9,646 bases of DNA from CAYHGV01 sp964356135. Its GTDB lineage: Bacteria; Hydrothermota; Tepidihabitantia; CAYHGV01. The stretch covers positions 1 to 9,646 of the forward strand of contig CAYHGV010000104.1 of the NCBI GenBank assembly GCA_964356135.1, given 5' to 3'. Shown one piece after another: positions 6,936-9,646 of the stretch; position 1 is the first letter of the stretch; every line of letters begins with the position of its first letter. The position numbers and the translations under genes are program-made. The notes under the pieces are model-generated. The model was not told the DNA's origin and did no database searches. It worked only from the letters and a program-made list of their open reading frames with translations.

Positions 6936-6985
6936 TACCGATACACATAGATAGACGCAGATTTTTTGAAGAAGAACACGGATAG
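6936..6985. repeat. Second copy of the degenerate intergenic repeat
   Basis: The stretch resembles 'accgatacacatagatagacgcagat' followed by GAACACGGATA (6974-6984), the exact 11-mer found at 1215-1225. It begins within a few bases of the SGNH gene's stop codon. Other members of this type of repeat are AC/GA-rich; function is unknown. Confidence 0.5.
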
Positions 6986-6994
6986 TCTCTAACA

Positions 6995-7028
6995 CCCCCC
7001 CCCTTTTCCCTCCCCGGTGTGGGGAGGG
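6995..7028. repeat. C9 homopolymer plus 8-bp GC-rich hairpin upstream of the beta-helix gene
   Basis: Nine consecutive C (6995-7003) and TTTT are followed by a perfect inverted repeat, CCCTCCCC (7008-7015) and GGGGAGGG (7021-7028), around a GGTGT loop. The next bases are G-rich and run into the AAGGAGG ribosome binding site at 7043-7049. The C-rich arm could alternatively pair with GGGGAAAGG at the ribosome binding site. It looks like a REP-type palindromic intergenic element; a regulatory role is inference. Confidence 0.6.
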
Positions 7029-7042
7029 ATTGCGGGTGGGGA

Positions 7043-7049
7043 AAGGAGG
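7043..7049 (+). promoter_or_regulatory. Ribosome binding site of the beta-helix gene, start ambiguous
   Basis: AAGGAGG lies 7 bases before ATG 7057 and 4 bases before the adjacent in-frame TTG 7054. The neighbouring genes use 4-5 base spacing, so TTG 7054 is possible and would add one residue. ATG is preferred as the commoner start codon. Confidence 0.6.
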
Positions 7050-7056
7050 TTCATTG

Positions 7057-8931
7057 ATGTCAACACGTTCTACTATCGCGCTGGTGGTAGGTGTTATCCT
7101 CACTGCTTTTTTTGTCGGGGCGTGGGGGGCAACGTTTAATGTCAATACCGTATCGGGATTTCAAAATGCACTGAACACCGCTGCAGCTAATGGTGCAAAC
7201 GATACGATCAATGTTGCGGCCGGCACCTACAATATTTCGACCACGTTATCCTTTTCGTCATGGGAGAATAATTCGCTAGCTATTATCGGTGCCGGTACCG
7301 GTTCTACCATCCTCGACGGCGGAACAACCGCCCAAGTGCTATCGCTTTTGACGACCGAAGCCTCTGCTGTCCTCAGCATCAAAAAAGTGACCTTCCGAAA
7401 CGGCAGGAGTGGCGATAACGGCGGTGCACTCGATATCCAGACCACCGCCGCTGCCGTTATGCTCGAAAACTCCGAATTCAATGATAACTCGGCTACGATC
7501 TTAGGCGGCGGGGTTAATGTCGTATCCAACTCCGGAACCGTCTCGATTTCAAACTGTTCTTTTAAGCGCAATTCCGCACTTGAGGATGCCGGTGGATTAA
7601 ACGTCGGTATTACCGATGGGAGTATAGTACTCACCAACAGTACTTTTGACGACAACACCGTTCCCGGTGTCCATCCCGGCGTTCCGGCTAAAGACGGAGG
7701 GGGTGCTATTCTTTACGTTGACGGGAGCGGTCAGGTAACCATGACCGGTAACACCTTCAACCGGAACGCAGCCGCGGATGGAGGCGGAGGGTGCATGACC
7801 TATCTTTTAGGTGCAGGCGTATCGCTGACGATTACTAACAATTCTTTCACCAACAACCGCGCCCAGTTAGACGGCGGTGGTTGTTTCACGAGGATTAACG
7901 ACAGCGGAACGATAACCTACAATAATAACACCTTTACCGGAAATTCTACCATTACCGCGGGCGGTGCCGGGACGATGATCCATCTCAATGCCGGCACTTT
8001 AAATTTTGCCGGTAACACCTATACGAATAATACTGCGGCCGAAGACGGTGGTGGCGCCTGGATCTGGAATGGAACTGGAACCTTGACTGTTAGCAGCAAT
8101 ACCTTTAGCGGCAATGACGCAGCCAACAATGGAGGCGGCGCTTTTTTCTCAACCGACCAGGGGACGATGACCGTCAGTAAAAATGTCTTCAACACCAACA
8201 CTGCCGGCAATGTCGGCGGCGGGCTGTCGTACGCCACCGCAAATGCGACCTTAAACTTATCCCACAACACCTTCTACGGCAATCAATCCTCGGACGGCGG
8301 CGGGAGCTATCTCTATTTCGACCAGTCCGGCGCCCACACTACTTTCTACAATAATATCCTCTGGCACGATACACCTAATGGAATTGCCCAGTCCGGTGCT
8401 GCCAGTGCCGCCGCGACCTATTCCGATATTGAGCACGGGACCGCCGAATCGTGGTTTGGGATCGGCTGCATCGATAAAGACCCGTTATTTAAGAATCCGG
8501 CCGATGGTGATTTCCATCTCACCTGGGCGCATTTCCCAACGTCCGACAATACCAAATCGCCCGCGATCGATGCCGGCGACCCGGCATCGGCTCAAGACCC
8601 GGATAATACCCGTGCCGACATGGGAGCTTTCTATTTCAACCAATCGACCGGGGTTACGGATGATTCAAATCCGGCGAAGCGGTTTTCTCTCACGGCAAAC
8701 CCTATCATTTCGACTGCATCAATTTTTTATAGCATTCGCACACCATCATTCGTTACGATCAAAATCTACAATAGCCAGGGCGAGTTAGTCAAAGTTCTGG
8801 TTAATGAATATAAGACCGCGGGTGATTATAGCGCACTCTGGGATGTCCAGGAGGTCAGTCCTGGTATCTATTTCTGTCGGTTGGAAACCGGTAATTATCA
8901 AGGAACCCAAAAATTTATTGTTGTTCGGTGA
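7057..8931 (+). CDS. Pmp-like right-handed beta-helix protein with choice-of-anchor Q and C-terminal sorting-type domain
   Basis: The product has 624 residues. A signal peptide (about 1-24, ending GAWG) leads to a beta-helix cap (about 26-120; a NVNTVSGFQNAL segment, then NVAAGTY, IIGAGTGSTILDG). About ten coils of 27-38 residues follow (138-421), each with N-x-F-x-x-N and a GGG/GGA turn, the pairing seen in chlamydial Pmp repeats. Next is a choice-of-anchor-Q-type region (about 440-530; a YSDIEHG segment, DPLFKNPADGDFHL, SPAIDAGDP, RADMGAFYF). A FlgD/type IX-like domain ends the protein (about 545-624; KIYNSQGELVKVL, GIYFCRL, ending VVR). It should be a secreted, surface-attached fibre-like protein acting as adhesin, scaffold or polysaccharide binder. 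Beta-helices can also be lyases or hydrolases, but no catalytic motif stands out and there is no autotransporter barrel. It lies 122 bases after one SGNH-like gene and 16 bases before another. Confidence 0.85.
   Translation: MSTRSTIALVVGVILTAFFVGAWGATFNVNTVSGFQNALNTAAANGANDTINVAAGTYNISTTLSFSSWENNSLAIIGAGTGSTILDGGTTAQVLSLLTTEASAVLSIKKVTFRNGRSGDNGGALDIQTTAAAVMLENSEFNDNSATILGGGVNVVSNSGTVSISNCSFKRNSALEDAGGLNVGITDGSIVLTNSTFDDNTVPGVHPGVPAKDGGGAILYVDGSGQVTMTGNTFNRNAAADGGGGCMTYLLGAGVSLTITNNSFTNNRAQLDGGGCFTRINDSGTITYNNNTFTGNSTITAGGAGTMIHLNAGTLNFAGNTYTNNTAAEDGGGAWIWNGTGTLTVSSNTFSGNDAANNGGGAFFSTDQGTMTVSKNVFNTNTAGNVGGGLSYATANATLNLSHNTFYGNQSSDGGGSYLYFDQSGAHTTFYNNILWHDTPNGIAQSGAASAAATYSDIEHGTAESWFGIGCIDKDPLFKNPADGDFHLTWAHFPTSDNTKSPAIDAGDPASAQDPDNTRADMGAFYFNQSTGVTDDSNPAKRFSLTANPIISTASIFYSIRTPSFVTIKIYNSQGELVKVLVNEYKTAGDYSALWDVQEVSPGIYFCRLETGNYQGTQKFIVVR
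7468..8319 (+). repeat. Coding repeats: N-x-F-x-x-N ... GGG beta-helix coils
   Basis: Residues 138-421 of the beta-helix protein hold about ten consecutive units that begin like NSEFNDN, NCSFKRN, NSTFDDN, NTFNRN, NSFTNN, NTFTGN, NTYTNN, NTFSGN, NVFNTN and NTFYGN. Each is followed by GGG or GGA/GGL about 8-20 residues later. Unit length is mostly 27-33 residues. The third unit is longest, with an insertion containing GVHPGVPAKDGGG. The DNA itself is well diverged between units, so the array is old rather than freshly amplified. Confidence 0.8.
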
Positions 8932-8947
8932 ACTAAAAGGAGGAACA

Positions 8948-9646
8948 ATGAAATCTACAGTTACTCGAAACCCCTGGTTTTGGGGATTTGCCATTCTGCT
9001 GTTCGCTGGTTCGTTAGGAGCGGCACACATCCACTTTATGCACCAGTCGACCGGGGAAAATTGGCTTGCTCCATGGTCAAGTGACCCGGATTGGGGCGGC
9101 GGAAATCTTCGAGCCGATCTGGAAGCAGCCGGCAATACCGTAACCGATGAATGGGTTTCAAATAGCAATGCACCGTATATAGAAGGGGACCCGGAGAACG
9201 ACGGTCTCTGCCACTTCTTTTTAAATAATGGAGCTTTGCTTTCGGATGATGGACGCACTGCCGATATTCTCGTAATCAAATCCTGTTTCTATCCCACCAA
9301 TGACTTAGAAAATGACGGGGTGCTCAACAACTGGAAGAGCCATTCTATTTCCGAGATCGTCCAGAGCTATTATAATAATCGTCCCGAGAAAAAGCTGATC
9401 TATTGTTCGACGATGCCTCATCACCGGCTTTCGGGCGACCTTCCTTCCCCGGACCGTCGGGCACGGGCACGAGACTGGGGCGAGTGGCTGGTAAATCAAA
9501 CGAGTGGACTGCGCAGCTATGCCACCCATAATAATGTCCGGGGTTTTGATGCTTTTAGTCTTACCGGCCGTCCGGAAAGCGATCCCGATCCGAATAGCCT
9601 GAAGCCACAATACGAAATCAGTTCGGTCGACGACCATATGAACCGG
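8948..9646 (+). CDS. SGNH-hydrolase-like secreted protein of the 'H-x-STG' type, 3' end outside window
   Basis: An open frame of 233 codons reaches the right edge without a stop. A signal peptide (1-26, ending GSLGAA) is followed at once by HIHFMHQSTGENWL, where HxSTG replaces the classical GDS block with candidate nucleophile Ser34. Other visible marks are VIKSCF (109-114), a strand LIYCSTMP, a helix with ARARDWGEWL, FDAFSL, and VDDHMN (Asp228, Asp229, His230) at the very end. I recall secreted proteins with HHSTG, KSCFPNS and a later D-H-N motif that are treated as SGNH-like hydrolases, and this matches in order. The expected reaction is ester or acetyl hydrolysis on an extracellular substrate, not proven here. 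AAGGAGG at 8937-8943 lies 4 bases before the ATG, and the gap to the beta-helix gene is only 16 bases, so the two are surely co-transcribed. Whether a C-terminal sorting-type domain follows cannot be seen. Confidence 0.75.
   Translation, partial: MKSTVTRNPWFWGFAILLFAGSLGAAHIHFMHQSTGENWLAPWSSDPDWGGGNLRADLEAAGNTVTDEWVSNSNAPYIEGDPENDGLCHFFLNNGALLSDDGRTADILVIKSCFYPTNDLENDGVLNNWKSHSISEIVQSYYNNRPEKKLIYCSTMPHHRLSGDLPSPDRRARARDWGEWLVNQTSGLRSYATHNNVRGFDAFSLTGRPESDPDPNSLKPQYEISSVDDHMNR

Noticed and set aside
7227..8270. Minus-strand open frames (7227-7658 and 8019-8270) over the beta-helix gene
   Set aside because: They are low-complexity antisense readings of the Gly/Asn/Thr-rich repeats, not independent genes.
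7468..8319. Regularly spaced coding repeats considered as a CRISPR array or DNA satellite
   Set aside because: The regularity is at protein level in one continuous frame; the DNA units are not identical and have no constant repeat.
8785..9637. Minus-strand open frames (8785-9279 and 9305-9637) over the last gene
   Set aside because: The plus strand has a signal peptide, a strong ribosome binding site and SGNH-like motifs running open to the edge; the minus frames show none.
1..9646. Search for tRNA, rRNA, riboswitch, IS element, integrase or toxin-antitoxin signs
   Set aside because: Nothing in the gaps has the folding or conserved segments expected, and no transposase- or recombinase-like protein is encoded.

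Overview
The window reads as a chromosomal segment of a little-studied Gram-negative bacterium, with all nine called genes on the + strand. Lipobox lipoproteins, DNRLRE modules, Pmp-like beta-helix repeats and FlgD/type IX-like C-terminal domains ending in short basic tails point towards the FCB superphylum or a neighbouring candidate phylum (WOR-3, Zixibacteria or KSB1-like). That placement is inference from protein style; no taxonomic marker is present.

Layout. A DRG/Obg-type GTPase with a C-terminal TGS domain (198-1193) is the only recognisable housekeeping-type gene. A promoter-like TTGACG-N16-TATACT sits so close to its start that the mRNA would be leaderless. Then comes a 391-base gap (1194-1584) with degenerate 'ccacagatgaacacggat / cacggaag' repeats, a perfect 7-bp hairpin and a second near-consensus promoter, TTGACA-N16-TATACT. 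A possible 40-codon leader ORF begins at its predicted transcription start. From 1585 to the right edge is a close-packed run of seven exported proteins. Two are tandem paralogues (1585-2763 and 2805-4001), each with a signal peptide, DNRLRE module, Kre9/KNH-like Ig module and C-terminal sorting-type domain. Next are an unrecognised secreted protein whose start overlaps the previous stop (3998-5155), an SbsA-Ig plus DNRLRE lipoprotein (5225-6178), a small SGNH-hydrolase-like lipoprotein (6260-6934), a large Pmp-like beta-helix protein with choice-of-anchor-Q and C-terminal sorting-type domains (7057-8931), and a larger SGNH-like protein cut by the window edge (8948-9646).

How it fits together. 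Most genes of the run carry an almost perfect AAGGAGG ribosome binding site 4-7 bases before the start, gaps are mostly short, and no terminator is visible. The run therefore looks like one surface/extracellular operon driven from about 1427. Putative binding modules (three DNRLRE, two Kre9-like), a beta-helix scaffold and two distantly related SGNH-type hydrolases suggest a cell-surface machine that binds and possibly de-esterifies a carbohydrate polymer. The substrate and the claim of a shared pathway are inference. Several proteins look exported for surface attachment through C-terminal domains and two as lipoproteins.
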